The notes under the pieces: model-generated
Database searches by the model: none
The model's input: the letters and a program-made list of their open reading frames with translations, nothing else
Told to the model about the DNA's origin: nothing
In this document: positions 16,188-22,495 of the stretch, in pieces
Position numbering within the stretch: position 1 is the first letter of the stretch
How the letters are laid out: each line of letters opens with the position of its first letter
Assembly: GCA_002396385.1 (NCBI GenBank)
Contig: DGTD01000110.1
Location: 1 to 27,145, forward strand
DNA: 27,145 bases
Reading direction: 5' to 3'
DNA from: Bacteroidales bacterium UBA4345
Lineage (GTDB): Bacteria; Bacteroidota; Bacteroidia; Bacteroidales; Paludibacteraceae
Made by a program: the position numbers and the translations under genes

Positions 16188-16195
16188 TATCTTTG
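16188..16195 (+). promoter_or_regulatory. -7 promoter element for the PLD-family gene
   Basis: TATCTTTG matches TAnnTTTG exactly, 54 bp before the ATG at 16250. No good -33 element is seen. Confidence 0.5.
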
Positions 16196-16249
16196 CATCA
16201 AAACCCACTTGTGCCTATTCGGTACTAGAGCGGACAGTTGCTAATGTGA

Positions 16250-16771
16250 ATGAAGACTTTTACCAAGTACATAACAAACGAACAACATTATAGTGACGTA
16301 CTCTCCCTTGTCAAAAATGTCAAGCGTTACCTTTGGATTGGCACCGCAGACATTAAGGACGTTTATGTGGAACAAGGTAAAGAGACAGTCCCTTTTCTTA
16401 AGCTTTTGTCGGATTTGATAGCGCGTGGCGTTGAAATACGCCTTATCCATGCAAAAGAACCAGGTCCGGCCTTTCGGGCTGATTTCGACAAATATCCTTT
16501 GCTGGTGTCCCGGTTGGAGCGCGTGTTGTGTCCGAGGGCCCATTTCAAGATGATGCTGTTCGATTTGGAGACGGCCTATGTCGGTTCCGCCAATCTCACG
16601 GGGGCCGGTATCGGTATGAAATCTTCCAATCGCCGTAATTTTGAGTGTGGCATTTTGACCAATGAGCCCGATTTGGTGAATGGCGCTATGGACCAATTCG
16701 ACAAGGTTTGGATGGGAAGTTTTTGCCAGAAGTGTGGCCGGAAGGAATTTTGCGGCGACCGGATTAAATAG
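16250..16771 (+). CDS. Single-HKD phospholipase D-like protein with C-terminal cysteine cluster
   Basis: 173 residues with one complete HKD motif: H98-x-K100-x4-D105-x6-G112-S113-x-N115 (AHFKMMLFDLETAYVGSANL). Single-HKD proteins of this size (Nuc/BfiI-type nucleases and related) generally act as dimers, so a nuclease or phosphodiesterase is likely. There is no signal peptide, so it is probably cytoplasmic. The C-terminus CQKCGRKEFCGD (C159, C162, C168) looks like a small metal-binding knuckle, an addition not found in the minimal Nuc nuclease. It has its own TAnnTTTG element and a possible shared hairpin terminator with the convergent secreted-protein gene. The nucleic-acid target is unknown. 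Confidence 0.82.
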   Translation: MKTFTKYITNEQHYSDVLSLVKNVKRYLWIGTADIKDVYVEQGKETVPFLKLLSDLIARGVEIRLIHAKEPGPAFRADFDKYPLLVSRLERVLCPRAHFKMMLFDLETAYVGSANLTGAGIGMKSSNRRNFECGILTNEPDLVNGAMDQFDKVWMGSFCQKCGRKEFCGDRIK

Positions 16772-16797
16772 ATATTTTGTTCTCTCATGCAAAATAT
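16772..16797. terminator. AT-rich hairpin between convergent genes
   Basis: ATATTTTG (16772-16779) and CAAAATAT (16790-16797) pair perfectly around a 10-nt loop, immediately after the PLD-family stop. The stem is AT-rich and short, so this is only a possible bidirectional terminator. Confidence 0.4.
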
Positions 16798-16847
16798 TCC
16801 TGTTAGGCTGGGTTTATGTACGCCAAAGTCGCTGCAGAAATAGTTAC

Positions 16848-17180
16848 TCAGATGGAGAAGTGGAGGGCTTCTTGCCCGTTGACGAAAACCTTGTATTTGC
16901 CGGCTCCCCAATTTCTGCAGTCTACCAGTTTTACACGCTCGCCCTGGAAGATGGTGATGCCCGATTCGGTGCAGATGCTAACCTCGGACCGTCTGTCAAG
17001 ACAAAGCTTTTTGTTGTTGAAACTTACCTCCAGGAAGAAAAGGCAGTCGGGGTCGTCGCAATCGTCGTACTCGCTTGGAAGAATAACGTGTTCTGCGTTT
17101 ATACCGGTCTCGATGTCGAGTGCGTTTGCGTTAAACATGGTGCAGAGAAGTGAAGCGATAAGGAAGAGTTTTGTTTTCAT
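16848..17180 (-). CDS. Small secreted cysteine-containing protein, 110 aa
   Basis: The ATG at 17180 gives MKTKLFLIASLLCTMFNANA, a clear signal peptide with likely cleavage after ANA. A longer in-frame start at 17249 would bury the signal behind 23 residues. The mature 90 residues are beta-rich and contain five cysteines (residues 41, 46, 60, 70, 88). The second half (SEVSICTESGITIFQGERVK, then GAGKYKVFVNG) resembles the small secreted beta-sandwich proteins of Bacteroidota such as DUF3244-like ones; this is a weak, by-eye similarity. A TAACTTTG element at 17252-17259 predicts a leader of about 65-70 nt. The function is unknown. Confidence 0.7.
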   Translation of the reverse strand: MKTKLFLIASLLCTMFNANALDIETGINAEHVILPSEYDDCDDPDCLFFLEVSFNNKKLCLDRRSEVSICTESGITIFQGERVKLVDCRNWGAGKYKVFVNGQEALHFSI

Positions 17181-17251
17181 AATCGTAAATTTTAAATGTT
17201 TGACTTTAATTTTTGTTCTCGTCGGTGGGTTGTTCGTTCCCGTTGACAAGG

Positions 17252-17259
17252 CAAAGTTA
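17252..17259 (-). promoter_or_regulatory. -7 promoter element for the small secreted protein
   Basis: TAACTTTG on the minus strand matches TAnnTTTG exactly, about 71 bp upstream of the ATG at 17180. This placement supports the shorter start. Confidence 0.55.
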
Positions 17260-17317
17260 GGATGTAGATTGGCGGGCGTGCGGACAGAGGAGGAAAGGTT
17301 GCCGGACAGGTTGTGAA

Positions 17318-17351
17318 CTTCACTTTTTGAACGTTTTTCACAGTTTGTACA
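17318..17351 (+). promoter_or_regulatory. Candidate regulator site upstream of the DUF1848 operon
   Basis: TTTCACAGTTTGTACA at 17336-17351 differs at one of 16 bases from the two copies at 22326-22363 (read on the minus strand). A degenerate second copy lies 18 bp upstream (17318-17333, 11/16 match, keeping TTCAC and TTTG). In both loci the motif is oriented with transcription. Confidence 0.55.
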
Positions 17352-17425
17352 AAATAGAATATGCTGTATATGAGTATGATAGGTTTTTGTGCGTCAGCAA
17401 GGCCTGTGGAGAGGGGGAAATAACG

Positions 17426-17433
17426 TATATTTG
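17426..17433 (+). promoter_or_regulatory. -7 promoter element for the DUF1848 operon
   Basis: TATATTTG matches TAnnTTTG exactly and lies 22 bp before the ATG at 17456. It supports that start over the upstream in-frame one at 17327. Confidence 0.6.
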
Positions 17434-17455
17434 TTTATTAGAAAGAAAGCAGTTT

Positions 17456-18523
17456 ATGGCCCAGTGGAGAAAAGGTAAAATACAGCGCGAAAACGGTGAA
17501 TGGGTCGATGCACAGTTTCCGGTAATTGTGTCGGCAAGCCGGAGTACCGATATTCCCGCATTCTATGCCGATTGGTTTTTCAACCGGTTGAGGGTGGGTT
17601 ATTCGGCGTGGACGAATCCGTTTAACGGTGTTAGGGGGTATGTGGCTTATGCCGATACGCGTTTCATTGTTTTCTGGTCGAAAAATCCGAAACCGTTGTT
17701 GCGGCACCTCGACTATCTGAACGAGCGCAACATAAATTGTTATATCCAGTTCACCCTGAACGATTACGAGGCTGAAGGGTTGGAGCGTGGTGTCCCTCCG
17801 CTGGCAGAACGCATCGACACTTTCAAAACCCTGGTCGACAAGCTTGGCAAGGGGCATGTGGTCTGGCGGTTCGACCCGCTGATTCTGACGGACCGAATCG
17901 GTATGGATGACTTGTTGCGTAAAATCAGGCAGATTGGAGACCAGTTGTGCGGTTACACCGAGAAACTCGTTTTCAGCTTTGCCGATATTGCCCTCTACAA
18001 AAAGGTGAGGAACAACCTCGAAAAGGGGGGCGTCAACTATTCGGAATGGACGAGCGAGCAGATGGTGGATTTTGCAAAAAGGCTGGTCCAACTGAATAAC
18101 GATTGCGGATGGGGCTATACTTTGGCTACCTGTGGCGAGGTGGCTGACCTCGAGGGCGTTGAACATAACCATTGTGTAGACGATGACCTGATGGTCCGTC
18201 TGGCCCATAACGATGACAAACTTATGAAGTTCCTCGGTGTTGAAATTCACACCATAGAAAACTCGTTGTTCGGAGCTGAGCCTGTTCCCTCTGGTGCTAT
18301 AATGCTCAATGCCAACCAGTATGCTGTCAAGAAAAAAGACAACCGCGACAAGGGACAGCGTATTGCCTGCGGCTGTATGGTGAGCAAAGATGTGGGTGAG
18401 TACAACACCTGCCCGCACCAGTGCGAATACTGTTATGCCAATACGGGCAAGGAGGTGGCGCTGCGAAACTGGAAGCAGGCACAGGCCACTGGGTGGAACT
18501 CGGAAACGATTACTGGGAAATAG
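17456..18523 (+). CDS. DUF1848 family protein with C-terminal radical-SAM-like cysteine motif
   Basis: 355 residues from the ATG at 17456 (MAQWRKGKIQ). An upstream in-frame start at 17327 is rejected because the -7 element lies inside that extension. The body has VIVSASRSTDIPAFYADWF, FIVFWSKNPKPLL, HVVWRFDPLIL and FSFADIALYKKV, conserved in DUF1848 (Pfam PF08902). The C-terminus holds C305 and C307 (ACGCMVSKD) and then C319-x3-C323-x2-C326 (CPHQCEYCYAN), the radical SAM spacing. In Pfam's description of the family, this C-terminal cluster is likened to the N-terminal iron-sulfur motif of radical SAM enzymes, so the motif order looks permuted. No reaction is known. It is followed after 12 bp by the methyltransferase/LRR gene and is surely co-transcribed with it. 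Confidence 0.88.
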   Translation: MAQWRKGKIQRENGEWVDAQFPVIVSASRSTDIPAFYADWFFNRLRVGYSAWTNPFNGVRGYVAYADTRFIVFWSKNPKPLLRHLDYLNERNINCYIQFTLNDYEAEGLERGVPPLAERIDTFKTLVDKLGKGHVVWRFDPLILTDRIGMDDLLRKIRQIGDQLCGYTEKLVFSFADIALYKKVRNNLEKGGVNYSEWTSEQMVDFAKRLVQLNNDCGWGYTLATCGEVADLEGVEHNHCVDDDLMVRLAHNDDKLMKFLGVEIHTIENSLFGAEPVPSGAIMLNANQYAVKKKDNRDKGQRIACGCMVSKDVGEYNTCPHQCEYCYANTGKEVALRNWKQAQATGWNSETITGK

Positions 18524-18535
18524 ACAAACAATCTT

Positions 18536-20791
18536 ATGGATACTATGGATTTTGCTGAGAATAATACGAACTACGCATATAAGCTGAAATATATGGATAC
18601 GGCCTCTTTCGACGAGGTCCGGAAACTGTCGGCTAACTTCTGTCAGGAACTGCCACAGAGTTTGGTCGATGAACTTTATGAGACATTGAACAGGGGTGTC
18701 GACCTCTTGGACTCTGAGCCCCAGATGGCTGCCTATATGTATTCGTTTGGCAGAATGCACCAGGCTAAACTCGAGTTTGCTTTTGGCAAACTGCCGAAAG
18801 ACTTCTTGTTGCAAGACGAGGTGGATATTGTTGACTGGGGGTGTGGACAGGCACTCGCTACGATGTGTTATGCCGATTTTCTCCGACAAAACGGTTATCC
18901 CCAAAAAGTGCGGACCATTACCCTGGTCGAACCTTCTGAGTTGTGCATGAAGCGGGCGGCTCTTCATGCCTCGGTGTTCTTTCCCGATGCACAAATAAAG
19001 GTCGTAAATAAGTTTTTCGATGACCTTTCCGATTGGGATATCAACACAGACTCAGATATGCCAGTGTTGCATTTATTCTCAAATGTGTTAGATATTCAAA
19101 CGTTCAGCTTGGACGGTTTAGCAGAAATTGTGTCTGGTTGCATAAACAGCTATGCCCAGTTCGTTTGTGTCGGTCCCTATTTCGGGCATTCGGGCAAAGA
19201 CGGCCGGATGGAGGAATTTGCCGAACTGTTGGATGGAACGACTTCATTCGCAAAATCGTTTGAGAGTGGCGAATTTGAACACGGAAAATCATGGACCGCA
19301 CAAATTCGCTGTTTCTCGGTCGGTATGTTGGAGGAGAATTTTTCGACTGAGGTAACGGAAGAAGACCTAAAAAATGGCGTTGCCGATGAGTTCGGTGTGG
19401 TGTATAGTCGTGATGGGAAGCGCTTGCTTAAGTGTAAAAATAGTAAATTAGAAACATACACCATTAAGGAGGGGACAAAGGTGGTTTGTGATGATGCTTT
19501 TTATTATTACTCATCCTTGCAGTCCCTCACCCTTCCAGACTCTGTCACAAGCATCGGAGATCGTGCTTTTTGGGGTTGTGAATCCTTGCAGTCCCTCACC
19601 CTTCCTGACTCTCTCACAAGCATCGGGTCCAATCCTTTCTGTGGGTGTTGTAATTTGAAGTTACAAAGTAAATCGTCTCGTTTTGTGGTTGCGGAAGATT
19701 TTTTGATAGATAGAGTGAGTAATACCATAATTTCCTATTTAGGAAAAGCTGAATGCGTTGTCTTTCCAGCATCTGTCACAAGCGTCGGAAATAGTGCTTT
19801 TGAGGGTTGCGAATCCTTGCAGTCCCTCACCCTTCCTGACTCTCTCACAAGCATCGGAAATAGTGTTTTTGAGGGTTGCTCATCCTTGCAGTCCCTCACC
19901 CTTCCAGCATCTCTCGCAAGCATCGGAGATCGTGCTTTTTGGGGTTGCTCATCCTTGCAGTCCCTCACCCTCCCAGACTCTCTCACAAGCATCGGGTCCA
20001 ATCCTTTCATTCTGTGTAGTAATCTGAAGTTACAAAGTAAATCGTCTCGTTTTGTGGTTGCGGAAGATTTGTTGATAGATAGAGTGAGTAATACCATAAT
20101 TTCCTATTTAGGAAAAGCAGAATGCGTTGTCCTTCCAGCATCTGTCACAAGCATCGGAGATTTTGCTTTTAGTGATTGCTCATCCTTGCATTCCCTCACC
20201 CTTCTTGACTCTGTCACAAGCATCGGAGATTGTGCTTTTAGTGATTGCGAATCCTTGCAGTCCCTCACCCTCCCAGCATCTCTTACAAGCATCGGAGATT
20301 CTGCTTTTGGGGGTTGCTCATCCTTGCATTCCCTCACCCTTCCTGACTCTCTCACAAGCATCGGAGATTTTGCTTTTAGTGATTGCTCATCCTTGCATTC
20401 CCTCACCCTTCCAGCATCTCTTACAAGCATCGGAGATTGTGCTTTTAGTTGTTGCAAATCCTTGCAGTCCCTCACCCTTCCAGCATCTCTTACAAGCATC
20501 GGAGATGATGCTTTTTATCGTTGCGAATCCTTGCAGTCCCTCACCCTTCCTGACTCTCTCGCAAGTATCGGAGATCGTTCTTTTTGGGGTTGCAAATCCT
20601 TGCAGTCCCTCACCCTTCCTGACTCTCTCACAAGCATCGGAGATGATGCTTTTTATCGTTGCGAATCCTTGCGTTACATTATTATTCCAGAAAACAGTGT
20701 GGAAAAATTCAAAGAGATGCTTCCTAATGAATTGTGGGAGAAACTCTACTACTTGAAAAAGGTGGTTGAGGACGATGATTCCCTTTTCTGA
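18536..20791 (+). CDS. Methyltransferase-like domain fused to BspA-type leucine-rich repeats, 751 aa
   Basis: Residues 1-270 look like a class I SAM-dependent methyltransferase. A helical N-terminus (FGRMHQAKLEFAFGKLP) precedes motif I VDIVDWGCGQALA (D100, G102, G104). The acidic strand-2 end is LVEPSELCMKRA (E132), and strand 4 is VLHLFSNVLDI. Residues about 286-715 are 15 leucine-rich repeats of the BspA/LRR_5 type, 23 residues each (LPDSLTSIGDxAFxxCxSLQ). Units 3 and 7 are extended by about 31 residues (containing LIDRVSNTIISYLG). A charged tail follows (KLYYLKKVVEDDDSLF). BspA-like LRR proteins are usually secreted, but this one has no signal peptide, so it is probably intracellular. It sits 12 bp after DUF1848. 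The repeats are near-identical at DNA level, so length variation is expected. The methyltransferase call is by motif; the substrate is unknown. An alternative start is the ATG at 18545. Confidence 0.82.
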   Translation: MDTMDFAENNTNYAYKLKYMDTASFDEVRKLSANFCQELPQSLVDELYETLNRGVDLLDSEPQMAAYMYSFGRMHQAKLEFAFGKLPKDFLLQDEVDIVDWGCGQALATMCYADFLRQNGYPQKVRTITLVEPSELCMKRAALHASVFFPDAQIKVVNKFFDDLSDWDINTDSDMPVLHLFSNVLDIQTFSLDGLAEIVSGCINSYAQFVCVGPYFGHSGKDGRMEEFAELLDGTTSFAKSFESGEFEHGKSWTAQIRCFSVGMLEENFSTEVTEEDLKNGVADEFGVVYSRDGKRLLKCKNSKLETYTIKEGTKVVCDDAFYYYSSLQSLTLPDSVTSIGDRAFWGCESLQSLTLPDSLTSIGSNPFCGCCNLKLQSKSSRFVVAEDFLIDRVSNTIISYLGKAECVVFPASVTSVGNSAFEGCESLQSLTLPDSLTSIGNSVFEGCSSLQSLTLPASLASIGDRAFWGCSSLQSLTLPDSLTSIGSNPFILCSNLKLQSKSSRFVVAEDLLIDRVSNTIISYLGKAECVVLPASVTSIGDFAFSDCSSLHSLTLLDSVTSIGDCAFSDCESLQSLTLPASLTSIGDSAFGGCSSLHSLTLPDSLTSIGDFAFSDCSSLHSLTLPASLTSIGDCAFSCCKSLQSLTLPASLTSIGDDAFYRCESLQSLTLPDSLASIGDRSFWGCKSLQSLTLPDSLTSIGDDAFYRCESLRYIIIPENSVEKFKEMLPNELWEKLYYLKKVVEDDDSLF
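19506..20680 (+). repeat. 69-bp tandem repeats encoding LRR units
   Basis: About 15 units with near-identical DNA (CATCCTTGCAGTCCCTCACC and ACTCTCTCACAAGCATCGG recur at 69-bp spacing), broken twice by a longer AT-rich unit. All changes keep the reading frame. The low divergence between units implies recent duplication or gene conversion. Confidence 0.92.
19601..20338 (+). repeat. 369-bp segmental duplication inside the LRR tract
   Basis: Repeat units 3-6 (19601-19969) and 7-10 (19970-20338) have the same order: one long unit plus three short units. The long units are almost identical over the ACAAAGTAAATCGTCTCG to GGAAAAGC region. The offset is exactly 369 bp (123 codons), as measured from CATCGGGTCC at 19621 and 19990. 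Confidence 0.85.
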
Positions 20792-20818
20792 CAATACTGC
20801 GCAGCATAAGGCGCATAA

Positions 20819-22081
20819 TCAGATACTTCGTTGATACTGTAAAGGCGTGCAGCCGTACTTCTCTTTAAAGAGTCGGCGGAAGGTATGGTCGCTGTTGAAG
20901 CCGCTGATAAAGGCAATGTCGGTGACTTTTTCTTTGCCCTCTTTCAGTAACCGCTCGGCGTGTGTCAGGCGCAGTGTGTTGACGTATTCGTAGAAGGTGA
21001 CGCGCTTTACCTGGTTGAGATAGTCGGAAACGTAGTGGCGGTTGGTCCCCACTTTGCTCGAGATCCAGTCGATGTTGACTTCGCTGTCGAGGTAGAATTG
21101 GTCTGCTTCCAGTTTTTCGAAAATTTTGTCGAAGTCGGCAAATCTGTTGGTTGCTGTCGCCTGTTTGTTTTCGGTGCTTGGCGCATTTGAATCCGTTGTG
21201 CTTGGGTCGGTTACGGCCTCTCTGCTGTCGGCTCCGGTTGGTTGTACAGCCGGCTCTGCTGCTTTGTTGGTCTCGATGGCGGTGTTTTCCCGATTCCCTT
21301 CCTTGTCTTCCTCCGGTTTCAGGTCTTCAATCTGTTCCTCAATAAGGTCGATGGTTATGTCGTCGACTTTGTGCGTCAGGGCGCAGCCTACTATACCCGA
21401 TAGGAACAAGAATGTGAGAAAATCGTAAAGAATCATCCACTCGTTGTTGTCCGAAAGTATGTTGAACGGAATGTAGAGAATGGTTAGTAGGAAAAGGGGT
21501 ACCAGTGTCCAAAATACCCATTTGGTGCTCCTACGGTCAATGTTTGAACAGTTCTCCAACAGCTTCTTGTCGAACTTCTTGATGAAGAAGCCGTACCATG
21601 CCAGTTGGGCCGCATTTAAAACCAGGGTCGACAGGTAGGTCGGCTGGTAGAGTTTGAACGGCAGCAGGTTGTAGATGTCGCTCAACGCACAGACTGTATA
21701 GGGGAGAAGGATGGTCGGACCAAGCCATTTTTTGGGCATCTTTCCCAATAACACGGCCGAGCCGAATGCCATTGAGAGGGGAAGGATGGCCAGATCCATA
21801 TATTCCATAAAGATGTTGTATGACGGGTACACCCTGCCTATCTGGTAGTATCCGCACATGGGCTGTAGCAGCTCGGGTACAATCCATAACGAATAGTTGA
21901 CCAAATAGATGAACAAAAGGTAGCCGAGTGAGTTATGGATGGCTACTGTGGCCTGGTTCCTTCTTTGCTGCAACTTCGGCATAACGAAAAAGAGGAATAC
22001 GGCGTTCACCAGAAAGTAGAAGATGTTGCCCCCCTGGACTAAAATTCCCAAATACTCTGATGCTGATATATAGGTGTTCAT
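20819..22081 (-). CDS. AraC-family transcriptional regulator with multi-pass membrane N-terminus
   Basis: 420 residues. The first 235 contain about seven hydrophobic segments (for example FYFLVNAVFLFFVM, LGYLLFIYLVNYSLWIV, WVFWTLVPLFLLTILYI and LYDFLTFLFLSGIVGCAL). A polar linker of about 80 residues follows, rich in Glu, Thr and Asn. The C-terminal 95 residues are a two-HTH AraC domain: VNIDWISSKVGTNRHYVSDY, then VTDIAFISGFNSDHTFRRLF and GCTPLQYQ. Membrane-embedded AraC proteins are common in Bacteroidota; whether this one senses a ligand or a membrane partner is not known. The gene is convergent with the methyltransferase/LRR gene (27-bp gap) and has its own -7 element at 22102-22109. The 16-bp repeats at 22326-22363 and 17336-17351 are candidate binding sites, by inference. 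Confidence 0.92.
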   Translation of the reverse strand: MNTYISASEYLGILVQGGNIFYFLVNAVFLFFVMPKLQQRRNQATVAIHNSLGYLLFIYLVNYSLWIVPELLQPMCGYYQIGRVYPSYNIFMEYMDLAILPLSMAFGSAVLLGKMPKKWLGPTILLPYTVCALSDIYNLLPFKLYQPTYLSTLVLNAAQLAWYGFFIKKFDKKLLENCSNIDRRSTKWVFWTLVPLFLLTILYIPFNILSDNNEWMILYDFLTFLFLSGIVGCALTHKVDDITIDLIEEQIEDLKPEEDKEGNRENTAIETNKAAEPAVQPTGADSREAVTDPSTTDSNAPSTENKQATATNRFADFDKIFEKLEADQFYLDSEVNIDWISSKVGTNRHYVSDYLNQVKRVTFYEYVNTLRLTHAERLLKEGKEKVTDIAFISGFNSDHTFRRLFKEKYGCTPLQYQRSI

Positions 22082-22101
22082 GTAAAGTGTTTTTGGTTGT
22101 G

Positions 22102-22109
22102 CAAAGGTA
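22102..22109 (-). promoter_or_regulatory. -7 promoter element for the AraC gene
   Basis: TACCTTTG on the minus strand matches TAnnTTTG exactly, about 21 bp upstream of the ATG at 22081. It sits between the terminator of the small upstream unit and the AraC start, so the AraC gene is separately transcribed. Confidence 0.65.
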
Positions 22110-22125
22110 CATAAATTTAAGGGTC

Positions 22126-22168
22126 AAAAAAAAGAACCGGCTGATATCGGTTCGATGTCTGCCGGCTC
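22126..22168 (-). terminator. Intrinsic terminator of the 25-codon unit
   Basis: On the minus strand, GAGCCGGC (22161-22168) pairs with GCCGGTTC (22134-22141) over 8 bp including one G-T pair, with a 19-nt loop. It is followed directly by eight T (22126-22133). Confidence 0.85.
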
Positions 22169-22194
22169 TCTATTGTCCAATGTGATAAATCTAT

Positions 22195-22272
22195 TTATTT
22201 TACGAAAGTGTAGTACATTTTCTTGTAGATATATTTCCCTATACGTTTTAGCAGTTCTTTTATGTAGACCAT
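22195..22272 (-). CDS. Candidate 25-aa basic amphipathic peptide
   Basis: The ORF begins MVYIKELLKRIGKY, continues with IYKKMYYTF and ends VK. It has about seven Lys/Arg and one acidic residue, with aromatic and aliphatic residues spaced to form an amphipathic helix. It is the only ORF in a short transcription unit: TAAATTTG (22297-22304) lies 24 bp before the ATG, and a strong terminator (22126-22168) lies 27 bp after the stop. Upstream are two perfect 16-bp repeats that look like regulator sites. No family is recognised. The alternative is a regulatory RNA of about 165 nt in which the ORF is incidental. Promoter and terminator both favour real expression; translation is unproven. Confidence 0.5.
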   Translation of the reverse strand: MVYIKELLKRIGKYIYKKMYYTFVK

Positions 22273-22296
22273 AATGGCTTTGTTTTATGTTTGCCG

Positions 22297-22304
22297 CAAA
22301 TTTA
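22297..22304 (-). promoter_or_regulatory. -7 promoter element for the 25-codon unit
   Basis: TAAATTTG on the minus strand matches TAnnTTTG exactly. It lies 21 bp downstream of the proximal 16-bp repeat and 24 bp upstream of the ORF. Confidence 0.65.
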
Positions 22305-22325
22305 GATTTGCCTGGCTGGTCGGCC

Positions 22326-22363
22326 TGTACAAATTGTGAAAGTGTCGTGTACAAATTGTGAAA
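22326..22363 (-). promoter_or_regulatory. Two perfect 16-bp direct repeats, 22-bp period: likely regulator binding site
   Basis: On the minus strand TTTCACAATTTGTACA occurs twice (22348-22363 and 22326-22341) with 6 bp between. The 22-bp period, about two helical turns, would place two protein subunits on one face of the DNA, as AraC-type activators often do. The proximal copy ends 21 bp before the -7 element. A 15/16 copy lies at 17336-17351. Confidence 0.65.
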
Positions 22364-22429
22364 AATACCTGTTGGTAGAAAAAAGGCATCCCTAAAGTCG
22401 AAAATATCCTAAAACGTCTTCGAGTATAG

Positions 22430-22464
22430 AAAAAAAACGGGTGCGTTGTCTTACGCACCCGTTT
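22430..22464 (-). terminator. Intrinsic terminator of pnp
   Basis: A perfect 12-bp stem (AAACGGGTGCGT at 22435-22446 with ACGCACCCGTTT at 22453-22464) and a 6-nt loop. On the minus strand it is followed by an eight-T run (22430-22437, partly within the stem). It lies about 30 bp after the pnp stop. Confidence 0.93.
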
Positions 22465-22495
22465 ACTTTATGTTTCCAACAGTTGGGAGGGCAGA

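Noticed and set aside
17327..17455. Upstream extension of the DUF1848 gene
   Set aside because: It would place the -7 element inside the coding region and adds residues unlike the family; the start at 17456 is better.
17438..18994. 518-codon minus-strand ORF across DUF1848 and the methyltransferase start
   Set aside because: Spans two convincing plus-strand genes; its long open frame reflects their codon use.
19506..20680. CRISPR array (regular repeats)
   Set aside because: The period is 69 bp with coding, frame-keeping variation and no unique spacers; it encodes leucine-rich repeats and no cas genes are near.
19507..20794. Several ORFs in other frames within the LRR tract
   Set aside because: They recur with the 69-bp repeat and are frame shadows of it.
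20798..20815. TGCGC/GCGCA hairpin between the LRR and AraC genes
   Set aside because: A 5-bp stem without a T-run is too weak to call a terminator, though the convergent position is suggestive.
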